From IMG/VR virus record IMGVR_UViG_3300046002_000481, positions 1 to 26,630 of that record: 26,630 nucleotides of DNA. One strand, given 5' to 3'. Below the pieces are notes generated by a model. That model was not told the origin of the DNA and did not search any database. It was given only the letters and a program-made list of their open reading frames with translations. A program made the position numbers and the translations under genes. This document shows, in pieces, positions 1 to 8,700 of this stretch. This DNA is from a virus. Position 1 is the stretch's first letter, and the number at the start of each line of letters is the position of its first letter.

Positions 1-669
1 TGAACCACGAAAAGCTTTGTAAATGTTGTCAGCGGTTTTTGCTTGATCATTTGATGCCGCCGCTGACTGCATAGCAAATCCTGAAATCTCGTCAAGGATA
101 GCCATGAAAAGGTTCAAGCCTTCGTGAGACTCTCGTTCTGAATGTCCTGAGTAAACGGTAATAGATTTATCAAACTTAATTGAACCAACTTTTGTGTCAA
201 ATTTTCCTGCAAACCAGGGAGAGTTTGCAATCTTCTTTACAAAGTTATCAAAGAATACATTCTTCGCTTGCTCAGCATTGATAGCAATGTTGATAAGATC
301 AATAGAGTCATCTGGTGGCTTTCCATAGTACATAGCAGGATCTTTAAGAGATAGCAATTTATAAACCACATAAGCTACCCCCACAGTTGCTGTGTGATCT
401 TTTCCGCTACCCTTACCTAGTTGCTGAATAATTTCAGTCTTAGTATACTTTTTAAACTGCTCAGTTCCCTCTTCAAAGCCCATCATTTTTATGAGATCTT
501 CTTTGCGATAGATCTGACTCATGCATTCAACAAGTGTGTACTGATACTCTGACAGTGGTGGTAGTCCAAGGAACTGTGGATTAGTAACAAAAGTTTTAAC
601 GTCTACTGGTTCTTCATCAAAGAGGTCATCATCTAACGCATCCATGAAGTCAGAAAAATCAATTGTCAA
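1..669 (-). CDS. terL: Terminase large subunit, N-terminal 223 residues (runs off window)
   Basis: This is the packaging motor ATPase; it would cut concatemeric DNA and pump it into the prohead. Reading the reverse strand from a TTG at 669 gives an uninterrupted frame to base 1. A P-loop lies at residues 85-91 (GKGSGKD, with Asp where Ser/Thr is usual) and a Walker B at about 187-194 (LFMAILDE, with the catalytic Glu following the Asp). The C-terminal nuclease domain is outside the window. The TTG start is chosen because a GAGG lies nine bases upstream; the next in-frame ATG is at 645 and would remove eight residues. The gene overlaps the end of the small-subunit-like gene, the usual terS-terL order. 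The ATPase assignment is firm, the start less so. Confidence 0.9.
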   Translation of the reverse strand, partial: MTIDFSDFMDALDDDLFDEEPVDVKTFVTNPQFLGLPPLSEYQYTLVECMSQIYRKEDLIKMMGFEEGTEQFKKYTKTEIIQQLGKGSGKDHTATVGVAYVVYKLLSLKDPAMYYGKPPDDSIDLINIAINAEQAKNVFFDNFVKKIANSPWFAGKFDTKVGSIKFDKSITVYSGHSERESHEGLNLFMAILDEISGFAMQSAAASNDQAKTADNIYKAFRGS

Positions 670-1180
670 GGATAACTACCTCACTAGATTTTGATGCCTC
701 TGATAGTCTTGACATAATTTCATTACGAATCTCTGGGTGGTTCTGTGCAACTTCTTTGAGAATGTTAATAAGAATCTCATGCTTACGTTCCATGGTGGCA
801 AGCTCTTCTGCGATCTCTTTGTTATCAAGCAGTCCTGCTCTTTGCAGCATATCAATACGCTTTGCCTCAATGTCAGTGATTAGTTTAATTGCGGTGGTCT
901 TAGCACCCAAGTTAGATGTTTGATCTGCAGAGTCAATAACCTCATACGCCTTGCGAATGAGGCTTGAGTAATGTTGGTCTGCTCCTGCCAAAGCCTCTCT
1001 TGCCCTAGCATGGATAGCCTCATTGCTACTAGCCATTTGTCGCCAGTCATTAAGCAATGCATTCACGCGGGTTCTTGGAATATCTAATTCCATAGAAATC
1101 TGTGCGGTGTCAAGACCTTTTAAGTATTCTGTTGCAACAGCGTTTACTTCATCAAGGTGTTTGATTAGATCGTTTGACAC
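659..1180 (-). CDS. terS: Probable terminase small subunit
   Basis: A 173-residue, largely helical protein directly upstream of and overlapping the large terminase. Residues about 14-46 look like a helix-turn-helix (a helix, then AQISMELDIPRTRVNALL), the DNA-recognition element typical of small terminases. The rest is predicted to be long helices that could form the oligomerisation region. The start is GTG at 1180 with GAGAGG five bases upstream, and it overlaps the preceding gene by 29 bases. The call rests on position plus the N-terminal HTH; there is no diagnostic catalytic motif. Known function of the family: recognition of the phage packaging site and stimulation of TerL. Confidence 0.75.
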   Translation of the reverse strand: MSNDLIKHLDEVNAVATEYLKGLDTAQISMELDIPRTRVNALLNDWRQMASSNEAIHARAREALAGADQHYSSLIRKAYEVIDSADQTSNLGAKTTAIKLITDIEAKRIDMLQRAGLLDNKEIAEELATMERKHEILINILKEVAQNHPEIRNEIMSRLSEASKSSEVVILDN

Positions 1181-1448
1181 GCTGGCCTCTCTTCTTTGGA
1201 ATATGCTTTACGCGGTCAGGGTAAAAAGATCTAAAGGCACAGCTTATGCCTCTTTCTAATTCAATACAATCTACCCAAGAGATTCCATTCTTTGGGTTAG
1301 TCACATAGTTTAGAAACTTAAACTTGACTCCCCAAATACCCCTGACTTTAATCAGATCACCCTTTGTTATTTCTTTGCCTTCACTTGTCACAAAAGAGTC
1401 TTCTCTGTTAAACGGATCGTTGATTTCAACTTTCTTCCGTCTTCCCAT
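1152..1448 (-). CDS. Hypothetical basic protein
   Basis: A 98-residue basic protein that I cannot assign. It begins with a basic stretch (GRRKK). A central segment of likely beta strands (residues about 30-75) contains GVKFKFLNYVT and a Trp-Val-Asp-Cys-Ile-Glu run, so it may be a small SH3-like or OB-like barrel. The tail is Lys/Arg-rich. Its ATG at 1448 has a good AGGAG about five bases upstream, and it overlaps the genes on both sides, so it is surely translated as part of the terminase-proximal cluster. The position suggests a role linked to packaging or late regulation, but this is only context. Confidence 0.7.
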   Translation of the reverse strand: MGRRKKVEINDPFNREDSFVTSEGKEITKGDLIKVRGIWGVKFKFLNYVTNPKNGISWVDCIELERGISCAFRSFYPDRVKHIPKKRGQRVKRSNQTP

Positions 1449-1779
1449 TGTCTCTCCTAAGTCTAGTATCTTTGCTGTCCACTAATTTTAGCACGAGATA
1501 GCCCACTAGGTCAAGGATATCATTATCCCCTGCATAAGAAGATCCATTCTTTATTCTATTAAGCTTATCATCGATACGAACATCTATCTGATCACCTGGA
1601 GGAATCTTTGCAAAGATTTGTATTGGATTTAGGGCTGAGTTTCCATAGGCAATATTCTTTTTAAGTAGCAGGTTTGCAACTTCTACACACTGAAGAAGAA
1701 GCTCTGGCCCTGCTGGAGCCTGCTTACTTAACTCAATAAGCTCTTTCATTAAGCCTATCCACTTTTCATCTTCAATCAT
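1426..1779 (-). CDS. Nucleotide modification associated domain 1 (Nmad1)-like protein
   Basis: A 117-residue all-alpha protein. The diagnostic stretch is YGNSALNP at residues 45-52, then RIDDKLNRI at 68-76 and a DILDLVGYLVL block at 87-97. This matches my recollection of the Nmad1 family (formerly DUF1599), found in phages and in operons linked to modified nucleotides. Known of the family: genomic association with base-modification genes; the biochemical reaction is not well established. The ATG overlaps the stop of the preceding mini-HTH gene as ATGA. Inference: it may act on a free nucleotide pool, possibly with the MazG-like protein at 5425-5751. No obvious base-modifying enzyme (thymidylate synthase-like, deazaguanine or glucosyltransferase) is in this window. 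Confidence 0.75.
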   Translation of the reverse strand: MIEDEKWIGLMKELIELSKQAPAGPELLLQCVEVANLLLKKNIAYGNSALNPIQIFAKIPPGDQIDVRIDDKLNRIKNGSSYAGDNDILDLVGYLVLKLVDSKDTRLRRDNGKTEES

Positions 1780-1943
1780 CTTCTACCTTTTCTTCCCATT
1801 TTTAATCCAAATTTATTTAGATAAAGATACACTGTCTGTATTGTGCATCCACATTCTTTTGCAATCTCTTCTGGACTCTTTTTGTCCTGAACATATCTTT
1901 TATGAAGCCAACTTTTGCTTTTATAAAGATCATACTTAGGCAT
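1776..1943 (-). CDS. Small helix-turn-helix protein (55 residues)
   Basis: The frame is open further upstream to 2009, but the likely start is the ATG at 1943, which overlaps the last eight bases of the RuvC-like gene. Upstream codons would lie wholly inside that gene. The 55-residue product contains SPEEIAKECGCTIQTVYLYLNKFGL at residues 23-47, a textbook helix-turn-helix of the homeodomain-like or sigma-region-4 type, with a basic C-terminus (GRKGRR). It could be a transcription regulator of the terminase-side genes or a DNA-binding accessory factor. No partner domain is present. The HTH call is good; the role is unknown. Confidence 0.7.
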   Translation of the reverse strand: MPKYDLYKSKSWLHKRYVQDKKSPEEIAKECGCTIQTVYLYLNKFGLKMGRKGRR

Positions 1944-2529
1944 TGTATAGCATATTCCATCTGTCAGACACATACCATCCCACACCAATTGCATCAGCAA
2001 CATCGTCATCTATAACCTTCACCTTAAAGTTTTTGTTTACAGAGTCGATAGTTCTTTGCTTTCTTGTTTTTCTTTCTTCTCCTTTATACCAAGACTTTGA
2101 TTTGCCTGGATTCTTTCTAACTATCTCCTGCTTTTCTGATATTGATAAAAGCTTTGTTCCTATATAATTTTGCCATTGCATAGGAGTAATAGTCTTAATG
2201 TTTTTAATCCCCGCTACTTGTGCTGCTCCAAGAATCGCTCCCTGCACGAGAGACAGTTGCATTGCCGTCTTTGGGCTATTGCTATAAATAGCAGACTCAA
2301 TGACAAGCGCATCTGCATTAACCATCTTAAAAAGCTGTATCGCTTTTTTACAGGCATCCCCTGATTTATAGAGAGCATCTGTACCATTAAATCTAATCTT
2401 GCCATACTTAACCAACTTTCCGTTTGTAAAATAAGAAAAGGCAAGAGAGTTTGTTGATGCATCCACAGCAATGATTGTTTGTGGTTTTATGTTGTCTTCA
2501 AGAGCCTGTCTAATTTTGTTCGTAGTCAA
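1936..2529 (-). CDS. RuvC-like Holliday junction resolvase
   Basis: A 197-residue RNase H-fold nuclease of the RuvC type. Catalytic acids are visible in the expected order: Asp23 in IIAVDAST, Glu78 in ALVIESA, and Asp176 with Asp179 in DDDVADAIG near the C-terminus, equivalent to the D-E-D-D set of RuvC. Between them, the MQLSLVQGAILG helix and the ITPMQWQNYIGTK segment fit the family. It would cut four-way junctions and branched replication or recombination intermediates before packaging. The start is TTG at 2529, overlapping the zinc-finger gene; the nearest GGGAG is about 13 bases away, so the start is less certain than the function. It sits beside recombination genes and close to the terminase. 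Confidence 0.88.
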   Translation of the reverse strand: MTTNKIRQALEDNIKPQTIIAVDASTNSLAFSYFTNGKLVKYGKIRFNGTDALYKSGDACKKAIQLFKMVNADALVIESAIYSNSPKTAMQLSLVQGAILGAAQVAGIKNIKTITPMQWQNYIGTKLLSISEKQEIVRKNPGKSKSWYKGEERKTRKQRTIDSVNKNFKVKVIDDDVADAIGVGWYVSDRWNMLYNA

Positions 2530-2800
2530 AGTAATTCTTTAGCTCCCTCATAAAAGTTTTCATTTTTGATTGGTGTACCAAGCAGTTGTCACAGATGCCT
2601 GAATCATTGTAAATGCTTAGGAGGGTATTACACCCTCCTCCACACTTCTTTTCTTTTCCCTTGCGATTTTTTCTTTTTTGAAGATGATATCTTTCTAGGA
2701 TCTTTTCCTTGCTTGCTTCCTGCCTGCATTCAGAGTTGCAATAAATTTGTTTTGTTGTGTTTGGCGAGAACTGTTTATCGCACCACTTGCAGTAAAGCAT
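2510..2800 (-). CDS. Double zinc-finger protein
   Basis: A 96-residue basic protein with two cysteine clusters: Cys4, Cys7, Cys21 and Cys25 (CKWC then YCNSEC), and Cys53, Cys57, Cys70 and Cys73 (CGGGC then CDNC). Each could bind one zinc ion, with a strongly basic helix (residues 31-52) between them. I choose the ATG at 2800, which follows the AAAGGA inside the end of the upstream gene by ten bases. An in-frame ATG at 2821 is also possible and would add seven residues. The protein lies between the Cas4-like nuclease and the RuvC-like resolvase, so a nucleic-acid-binding accessory role in recombination is plausible. No enzyme motif is seen. Confidence 0.72.
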   Translation of the reverse strand: MLYCKWCDKQFSPNTTKQIYCNSECRQEASKEKILERYHLQKRKNRKGKEKKCGGGCNTLLSIYNDSGICDNCLVHQSKMKTFMRELKNYFDYEQN

Positions 2801-2801
2801 T

Positions 2802-3662
2802 TTAGAAGAGTCCTTTCTCATCCTTTCGACGCGCTATCTTGATATCTCCGACAGGTGCATCCTTACACGCCTGCTGTATGGGACAGTTTTGACATATTTT
2901 TATGTCATTGCTTCTAAAGGGAACCTCTGGAAGCTTTCTGTCTTTCCATGCAGCATGAACATCTCTCATCCAATCAAACAGATAATCAACAAAATCTACA
3001 TGATTTTGAGTAATGTTCACTGGTACTGCTAGTAGTTCATGAGTATTTTTATTCTCATATAATATTATACCGTTTTTCTTCTTATAGATTTTCATATAAA
3101 TTAGAAGCTGCACGATATGATATGTACTAGCCTTTTTAGATCTTTTATGCCTATCAAAAGCATCATGGTTGGTTGTCTTGATTTCCACCACATACTCTGT
3201 ATTATTCCAATTGATAAAACTATCTGTATAACCAAAGATAGGTGGGTCTTCATTGATTGTCTTTCTTTCGTTATCAATTAAGATACCAGAATCTTCTAAT
3301 GCCTTTTGAATACGGGCGTGCCTATCTGAACCACTATCCATGTTAGTGATAACTTTGCCACTCTTGTACTCATAAAATTCTGCACCATCAAATGCTAGAT
3401 ACCAATACCTTGGACATACACCATGATTCCATACCAATGTTGATGGAGCGAAAGTTTTCTTCTTCATGTGCTTTGGAACATTGTCTTTACGATAGCCTTC
3501 TTCTATGGCCTCAACAAGTCCAGAAAGGGGGCCAGAATCTTGGAACTCTGACTCGTCTTGCATCTCTGTTTGCCAGGAAGTTTCTAACTCTTCAAACTTT
3601 TCTATATCTTTTAACACACTATTAGTCTTTCTTAGAATCTTGCTTACAATTGTTTTAGCCAT
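2802..3662 (-). CDS. Cas4-like / RecB-family PD-(D/E)XK exonuclease with predicted 4Fe-4S cluster
   Basis: A 286-residue nuclease. The PD-(D/E)XK core is clear: His115 after a SGSDR segment, Asp147 in GYTD, Glu160-Ile-Lys162 and the motif-IV Gln185 in IVQLLIYMK. Four cysteines sit where Cas4 and AddB-type enzymes hold an iron-sulphur cluster: Cys83 in the N-terminal GVCPRYW, and Cys257, Cys260 and Cys266 near the C-terminus (CQNCPIQQAC). Known of the family: exonucleases that generate single-stranded tails. In phages they commonly accompany RecA-type recombinases. Here RecA is three genes upstream, supporting a role in end resection. No cas1, cas2 or repeat array is present, so a CRISPR adaptation role is not indicated. 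Confidence 0.88.
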   Translation of the reverse strand: MAKTIVSKILRKTNSVLKDIEKFEELETSWQTEMQDESEFQDSGPLSGLVEAIEEGYRKDNVPKHMKKKTFAPSTLVWNHGVCPRYWYLAFDGAEFYEYKSGKVITNMDSGSDRHARIQKALEDSGILIDNERKTINEDPPIFGYTDSFINWNNTEYVVEIKTTNHDAFDRHKRSKKASTYHIVQLLIYMKIYKKKNGIILYENKNTHELLAVPVNITQNHVDFVDYLFDWMRDVHAAWKDRKLPEVPFRSNDIKICQNCPIQQACKDAPVGDIKIARRKDEKGLF

Positions 3663-3663
3663 G

Positions 3664-3969
3664 TCACACCTTCACTAGATATTTTAGAGATGCAACAATC
3701 TTATCAAGTTCTGCTGCAGTTGTGTAATAGATATTTTTCTTTGCTGTATTTCCTTTTTCTACGTTAGTCATCCACCTTGCTTGCAAAGCTAGTTTTGCTG
3801 CAATTGCTTGCATACGAACAATTTCTACAGATGCAACGGCAAGGGGAATGTCTGGCTTTAGAATTAGCTTGGTTATAAACTCTAGTGCTTTAGTAAGTTC
3901 TTCATCTTCCATGAACTCTGCAATATTATATAAATCATTAATCTCTTGTAGCGTACTCTTATCCGTCAC
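3664..3969 (-). CDS. Hypothetical all-helical protein
   Basis: A 101-residue protein I do not recognise. It is almost entirely predicted helix, with an acidic first half (EFMEDEELTKALEF) and an Ala-rich helix at about residues 43-66. There are no cysteines and no signal or membrane segment. It starts at GTG 3969 with AGAGAG a few bases upstream, overlaps the preceding gene by 11 bases, and ends two bases before the Cas4-like gene's ATG. It is a tightly coupled member of the recombination cassette. It could be a structural accessory of the nuclease on either side, but this is context only. Confidence 0.65.
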   Translation of the reverse strand: MTDKSTLQEINDLYNIAEFMEDEELTKALEFITKLILKPDIPLAVASVEIVRMQAIAAKLALQARWMTNVEKGNTAKKNIYYTTAAELDKIVASLKYLVKV

Positions 3970-4264
3970 TTTTCTCTCTTATCTCTCGTAGTTCTTCGAA
4001 TTCATTCCACTCAATTATAGCAAGTCTTGTCTTGTGTGTGTCTCCAAGAACAATCATGAGGACTGGTGACTTTTCTGGATCTGTCTTTAATGTGTCTGTA
4101 CATATCTTTGCCCATACATCACGATTTATAGAAAATGATTTAGAGTATTCCTTTACATCAACTATGTACCTGTCAAGGTTTCCGTCAGCTTTTTGTATCT
4201 TTCCCCTACCAGAGTTCTTGTGTGGGGTCGCACCTATTCTTCTAAGTTCAGCACGCTCGCTCAT
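3959..4264 (-). CDS. Putative small PD-(D/E)XK nuclease (Hjc-like)
   Basis: A 101-residue protein with motif spacing reminiscent of archaeal-type Holliday junction resolvases and small PD-(D/E)XK endonucleases. It has Glu6 near the start, SGRGKIQKADG at residues 18-28, then Asp36-Val-Lys38 (IVDVKEYSKSF) on a probable beta strand, followed by a hydrophobic strand (VLMIVLGD). The expected E, (S)G...D and (D/E)XK elements are all present in order. The assignment is by motif pattern only and needs a profile search; a catalytically inactive relative is possible. It begins at an ATG overlapping the zinc ribbon stop (TAATG), with AGGGG upstream. Confidence 0.5.
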   Translation of the reverse strand: MSERAELRRIGATPHKNSGRGKIQKADGNLDRYIVDVKEYSKSFSINRDVWAKICTDTLKTDPEKSPVLMIVLGDTHKTRLAIIEWNEFEELREIREKSDG

Positions 4265-4407
4265 TAGTAACCCCTGTCTCTTTTTATGTTGACGGTAGAG
4301 ACAGTATCACAGTCTTTACACTTCCATGTAATATCAAGAACGGCTGGGTAGAATCTTGCTGTTGATATTTTTTGCTGACAACTTTGACAAGAAAATTCTC
4401 CATGCAT
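4264..4407 (-). CDS. Zinc ribbon mini-protein (47 residues)
   Basis: The frame is open upstream to a TTG at 4473 inside recA. I prefer the ATG at 4407, ten bases past the recA stop. From there the cysteines fall at 7, 10, 30 and 33 (CQSC and CKDC), a Cx2C-x19-Cx2C zinc ribbon with exactly the same numbering as the protein at 13144-13344. That agreement supports the start, because its ribosome binding site is poor (only a purine-rich GAAGTG before ATG); translational coupling to recA is likely. No other domain is present. Zinc ribbons of this size usually bind nucleic acid or another protein; the role is unknown. Confidence 0.62.
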   Translation of the reverse strand: MHGEFSCQSCQQKISTARFYPAVLDITWKCKDCDTVSTVNIKRDRGY

Positions 4408-4417
4408 CACTTCATAC

Positions 4418-5425
4418 TTAGAGTAGCTTGACAAGTTCTTCTGCTTTCTCTGGGTTCTCCCTAAGCCACTCAATCACCTTTGCACGCCCCTGGAACCTCT
4501 CTCCAAGGACGGTATACCATGCTCCACCCTTTTCAACCTTACCAAGTTGCTCTGCAACGTCTAGGACTTCTGCAATATTGTCCACGCCAATATTATCGCC
4601 GTCAAAGTAGAAATCATACTGACCGCTGATAAAAGCGGGTCCAGTCTTATTGAAGTCCACATTCCATGTAACACTTCTTCCAATTTTCTTTTCAATTAAT
4701 TTATCTCCTGTTGCTATCTTGTCTTTGATTGCTTGGTTTTCTGATTCACTAGACCAAAGTTTTACAATGGTGCTAGAGAAAAACTTAACAGCGTGACCAC
4801 CAGTTGGAGCGTGGCTGACATACATAGCCCCAATTTGATTTCTTTGTTGAGATATAAGAATCAAAAGGGTTTGCTTTGTCTGGTTGTTTGCATAGTTAAG
4901 CATCTTCACGGCATTAGTCATGTCTCGTGCTTCTGCACCAATTTGCTTTGTGTTCTCAAGTTGCTTTAGTTCTGAACTATCCTTCTCAAAGTAGATTGCT
5001 GGAAGAAGGGCAGAGATAGAGTCTACAACGATTATGTCTGCTCCTGCTGACATAAGCTGCGTAGCAACGTCTACCATATCATTAACAGTTCTAGCCTGAG
5101 AGTAGATCAGTTTCTCTGGATCTGCACCCAGCTTCTTTGCCCAGTCTGGATCAAACGATTGTTCTGCATCTATCCAAGCACAGATCTTTCCTTCTTTCTG
5201 AGCCTCACCAATCATCTGTAAACAAAAAGATGATTTTCCTGCAGACTTGTTTCCCCAGATAAGTATTTGACGACCATATGCAAGACCACCTTTTAATGCA
5301 TTGTTTAGTCCAATGCTTGGAGTCTTTTGCTTATGTACTTCAATTCCTGATGCTGATGTAATTTTCTTTCTAAGCTTTGGATCTAACTGAGAAAGAACTG
5401 ATTCCATATTAATGGTGTCTGACAT
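4418..5425 (-). CDS. recA: RecA-like recombinase
   Basis: A 335-residue RecA/UvsX-class ATPase. The P-loop is GNKSAGKSS at residues 58-66, the catalytic Glu88 lies in DAEQSFDP, and Walker B is IIVVDS at 131-136. The block at about 192-216 (ISQQRNQIG, then a PTGGHAVKFFSS run) matches the L2 DNA-binding loop and following strand. It lacks an extended C-terminal domain beyond residue 335, so it is close to core RecA length. It would form filaments on ssDNA and drive strand exchange for recombination-dependent replication or end repair. Its ATG overlaps the stop of the MazG-like gene (TAATG) with GGGGG upstream. Confidence 0.93.
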   Translation of the reverse strand: MSDTINMESVLSQLDPKLRKKITSASGIEVHKQKTPSIGLNNALKGGLAYGRQILIWGNKSAGKSSFCLQMIGEAQKEGKICAWIDAEQSFDPDWAKKLGADPEKLIYSQARTVNDMVDVATQLMSAGADIIVVDSISALLPAIYFEKDSSELKQLENTKQIGAEARDMTNAVKMLNYANNQTKQTLLILISQQRNQIGAMYVSHAPTGGHAVKFFSSTIVKLWSSESENQAIKDKIATGDKLIEKKIGRSVTWNVDFNKTGPAFISGQYDFYFDGDNIGVDNIAEVLDVAEQLGKVEKGGAWYTVLGERFQGRAKVIEWLRENPEKAEELVKLL

Positions 5426-5751
5426 TATGCCAATCCCCCATGCATTCTTTCTCTTTGTGTATTAAATTTTACTTTTTCAACTAAAGACTCTTCGATGGAT
5501 TTGTTAGTATAACCATCACGAACAAGTCCAGCCCATAAATCTAGGGTACGAATTATAATGTCTGCCAACTCTTTAACTACACTATCGCTACCCTCCTCTT
5601 TACGCATTGCTTCTAAGACCTCTGTGGCCTCTGAATGAATCATTGCAATCTGCTTCATATAAAAGATCAGACCGTTGTTTGCTTCCCAGAAGCCTTTGTC
5701 AATAGCATTGCTATGAATCTCAAATGCTAACTCATCTATACCGTATGTCAT
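5425..5751 (-). CDS. MazG-like nucleoside triphosphate pyrophosphohydrolase
   Basis: A 108-residue all-alpha NTP-PPase. The Mg-binding pattern ExxE at residues 41-44 (SEATEVLEAMR) is followed by ExxD at 61-64 (ELADIIIRTLDL), and the family's C-terminal lysine/asparagine segment (KVKFNTQRERMHGG) is present. The length is that of a single-domain MazG-like protein. Known of the family: hydrolysis of (d)NTPs to (d)NMP and pyrophosphate; proposed phage roles include clearing aberrant nucleotides or altering alarmone levels. It overlaps dnaE by four bases (ATGA) and recA by one, so it is co-translated with the polymerase and recombinase. Confidence 0.85.
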   Translation of the reverse strand: MTYGIDELAFEIHSNAIDKGFWEANNGLIFYMKQIAMIHSEATEVLEAMRKEEGSDSVVKELADIIIRTLDLWAGLVRDGYTNKSIEESLVEKVKFNTQRERMHGGLA

Positions 5752-8700
5752 TTACTTATCTCCTTTACTGTTATCGTTCCATCTTTAAGTTCGTTCATTA
5801 AAAGCTTTTGAATACTCCCTGGTTCGCATTTCATGTAGGCTTCAGCAAACATAGTCGGAAAGACAACGACAGGAATTAGATTACGATCATAATCTGCAAG
5901 AACCATATGAGCCATTCTCTTTCCTGCTTTTGTTACTCTAGGGTTAAAAGATAGCACAAAATACTCATTTTGTCCATATGGCAAAGTCTTGTAGTTTAAG
6001 AACTTTGTCAATGGTGACTTTACTTTATCAGCATCTTCTACCTGTAGAAAATCTGCTATTCGATTACTTGCTGAAAGAATTATGTATGTCTTTCCTACTT
6101 CTATCTTGCTATCTTCTTCATCAAAAATTCCTACCATACCCGTCTTGTCCATAAACTCTACACGACACCAACCCTTGCCACGCTTTATCTTTTTAGCCAT
6201 TCCCATAACAATATGACTCTTGGACTCATCATAGTCTTCCGTGTTGTCAATATATGCATAGTAATGGGAGGGAATATTCATAGAGAACTCTGGAAGGTTT
6301 AAGTACTCGTAGAGGTTGTCTCTAACAGTATCTTCATTTCGAGGATGATCTGGAAAGGTTAGTGCTCCAATTGCATCCAAAGCTTCTATTGCCCTTGAGT
6401 TTATTCCGCTACCCTTTTTAAAAGCAATATCTCTTACTTCTTGGTAGGAGTTAAATGGCCTATTAGCCATAATCTTTGAAGCAACTCCATCAGATATCCA
6501 CTTGATTGCTGACAAACCAAACCTAATACCTTTGCCTTCTATCTTAAAGTCTATATCAGATTCATTAATGTGAGGAAGCTTTAAGCTAATATTCATACGC
6601 TTTGCCTCAATAAGATACTCTGTTCTAGCATCCTTATCCTTCTCATTCTTAAGAATTGCAAACATAAACTCTGTAGGATAATAAAATTTTAGCCATGCTG
6701 TCCAATAAGAAAGCATTGAATAGGCTACAGCGTGAGACTTGTTAAACGAATAACCTGCGTGAGCCTCAAAGTCATGCCATAGGTTTTGTGCTTGGAAAGG
6801 ACTCATATATGCTGATGCATTAGAGACAAACTTATCTTTGAACTGATCAAACTCAGTTGCATCCTTTTTCTTTCCAATAATCTTTCGCACCTTGTCTGCT
6901 TCTGCCATTGTCATTCCACCAAGGGTTGTGCAAGCCTGCATGACCTGCTCCTGATAAAGAACGCAGCCGTATGTATCTTTAAGGTGCTGGTTCATTAGTG
7001 GATGAATATATTCTATAGTGCTCTTGCCATGCTTACGAGCCATATACTCTTTACCAATGGTATTCATTGCCCCTGGCCTGACCAGTGCGTTTGATGCTAC
7101 TAGCTCCTCAAATGTTCTGACACCCATCTTAACAATAAGATTTGTATATGGCGTTGCCTCACATTGAAAGACTCCCTTTGTGTGACCATCTGAAAGCATT
7201 TGATAAACATGCTTATCCTTCATGTCAAGTTCTTTTAGATTGATATCCAATCCATAACGAGACTTGATACTGTTTAGCGTATCATTGATTACTGTTAGTG
7301 TCTTTAGACCAAGTGCATCAATTTTAATTAGACCAATATCGGCTGCCTCTTCCATGTCAATTCCAACAACAGGAATCCGCTCCTTAGTGGAGGGGCTTAT
7401 TCTAGTTTCAAGTGGGGCGTAATTAAAAATGGGTTCCTTGGCTGTAACAATTCCAGCAGCATGAATACCTGTTCCACGAATTCGACCTCTTAGTTGTTCG
7501 CCATACTTTTCAACCTCTGGGTACTTATCACGGAACCACTTAGTTGATGATGATCGACAGTAGTCTTCCCATGTATCAACAAGCTTAAGCACTTTGTTAA
7601 CATCTGGAAGAGGAACGTTAAGGATACGAGAAACGTCACGAACTACACCCTTGTCCTTAAACTGCAAGAATGTTGCAATAGATGCGACATGCTTATATTC
7701 CTTCTCAAGATACTCTTTTACCTCGTCACGCCGTGAATCTTGAATGTCTGTATCAATATCTGGAAAGTCATTTCTGTCTGGGTTAATAAATCGAAAGAAC
7801 AGTAGGCCGTGTTCAATTGGATCTACCTCTGTAATTTCAAGGGCATAGCAGACAAGAGATCCTGCTGCAGAACCACGACCTGGACCAATTAGAATACCCT
7901 GACTCTTTGCCCAAGCAATCATATTATGAACGACAAGGAAGTATGGAGCAAAATCTTTATCTTGAATAACCTCTAACTCTTCTTTGATACGATCAAGGTA
8001 TTCCTCTTTTTTGTCTAAGCCTCTAAGCTTTAGACCAGCCATTACTAGGCTACGCAATTCTTTTTGAGGATGATCTACCTTTATTGGTAGAAGGTTTAGA
8101 TTGCTCTTGATTTCATATTCTTCTACCTTGTCTGCAATCTCAAGGGTATTGGTATAGATGCTTTCATCTGTGACACCCTCTGCATCCATAGCACTCTTCA
8201 TTTCATCATAGGAAAGAAGGTGGATATCAAATGATCTAAAACTCATCATTCTGTCTGCACCATATAGGTAGTCAAGTCTTTCCATCATATCTTTGTATGA
8301 TGTTGACTTCTCATATGAAACATCTTTCTGAAGCTTTGCATGTGTGTTAAGAGCAAGCATCATCTCTTGCACTACCTTTTGATCTGGTGTGCAATGATGA
8401 CAGTCTGGAGTAGTAATGCACTTTGCTCCTGCTTCTTGAGCAAGATTATAAAGCTCTATATTCATGCCAGCAGCATTGTGTGGCATAAGTTCTACATAAA
8501 AATCGTCTTCAAATCTATCTTTAAACCATTTAATGTGTTGCTTTGCTACTGCATACTCGTCCAACTCAATAGCTTTATTAATGAGACCAGACATGCAGGC
8601 AGTGGATACTATAAGACCTTCGCCATACCTATCAAGAACTTCAAAGTCTATGCGTGGTTTCCTATAGTATCCCTCTGTCCAGCCTATCTCGTTCAGCTTG

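Noticed and set aside
2802-3662. Cas4-like protein as evidence for a phage-borne CRISPR system
   Set aside because: No repeat-spacer array, cas1 or cas2 is present. Stand-alone Cas4-like nucleases are common in phage recombination modules.
4408-4473. N-terminal extension of the zinc ribbon protein from a TTG at 4473
   Set aside because: The extra 22 codons lie almost wholly inside recA, the TTG has no properly spaced ribosome site, and the shorter start aligns the cysteines with the other zinc ribbon protein.
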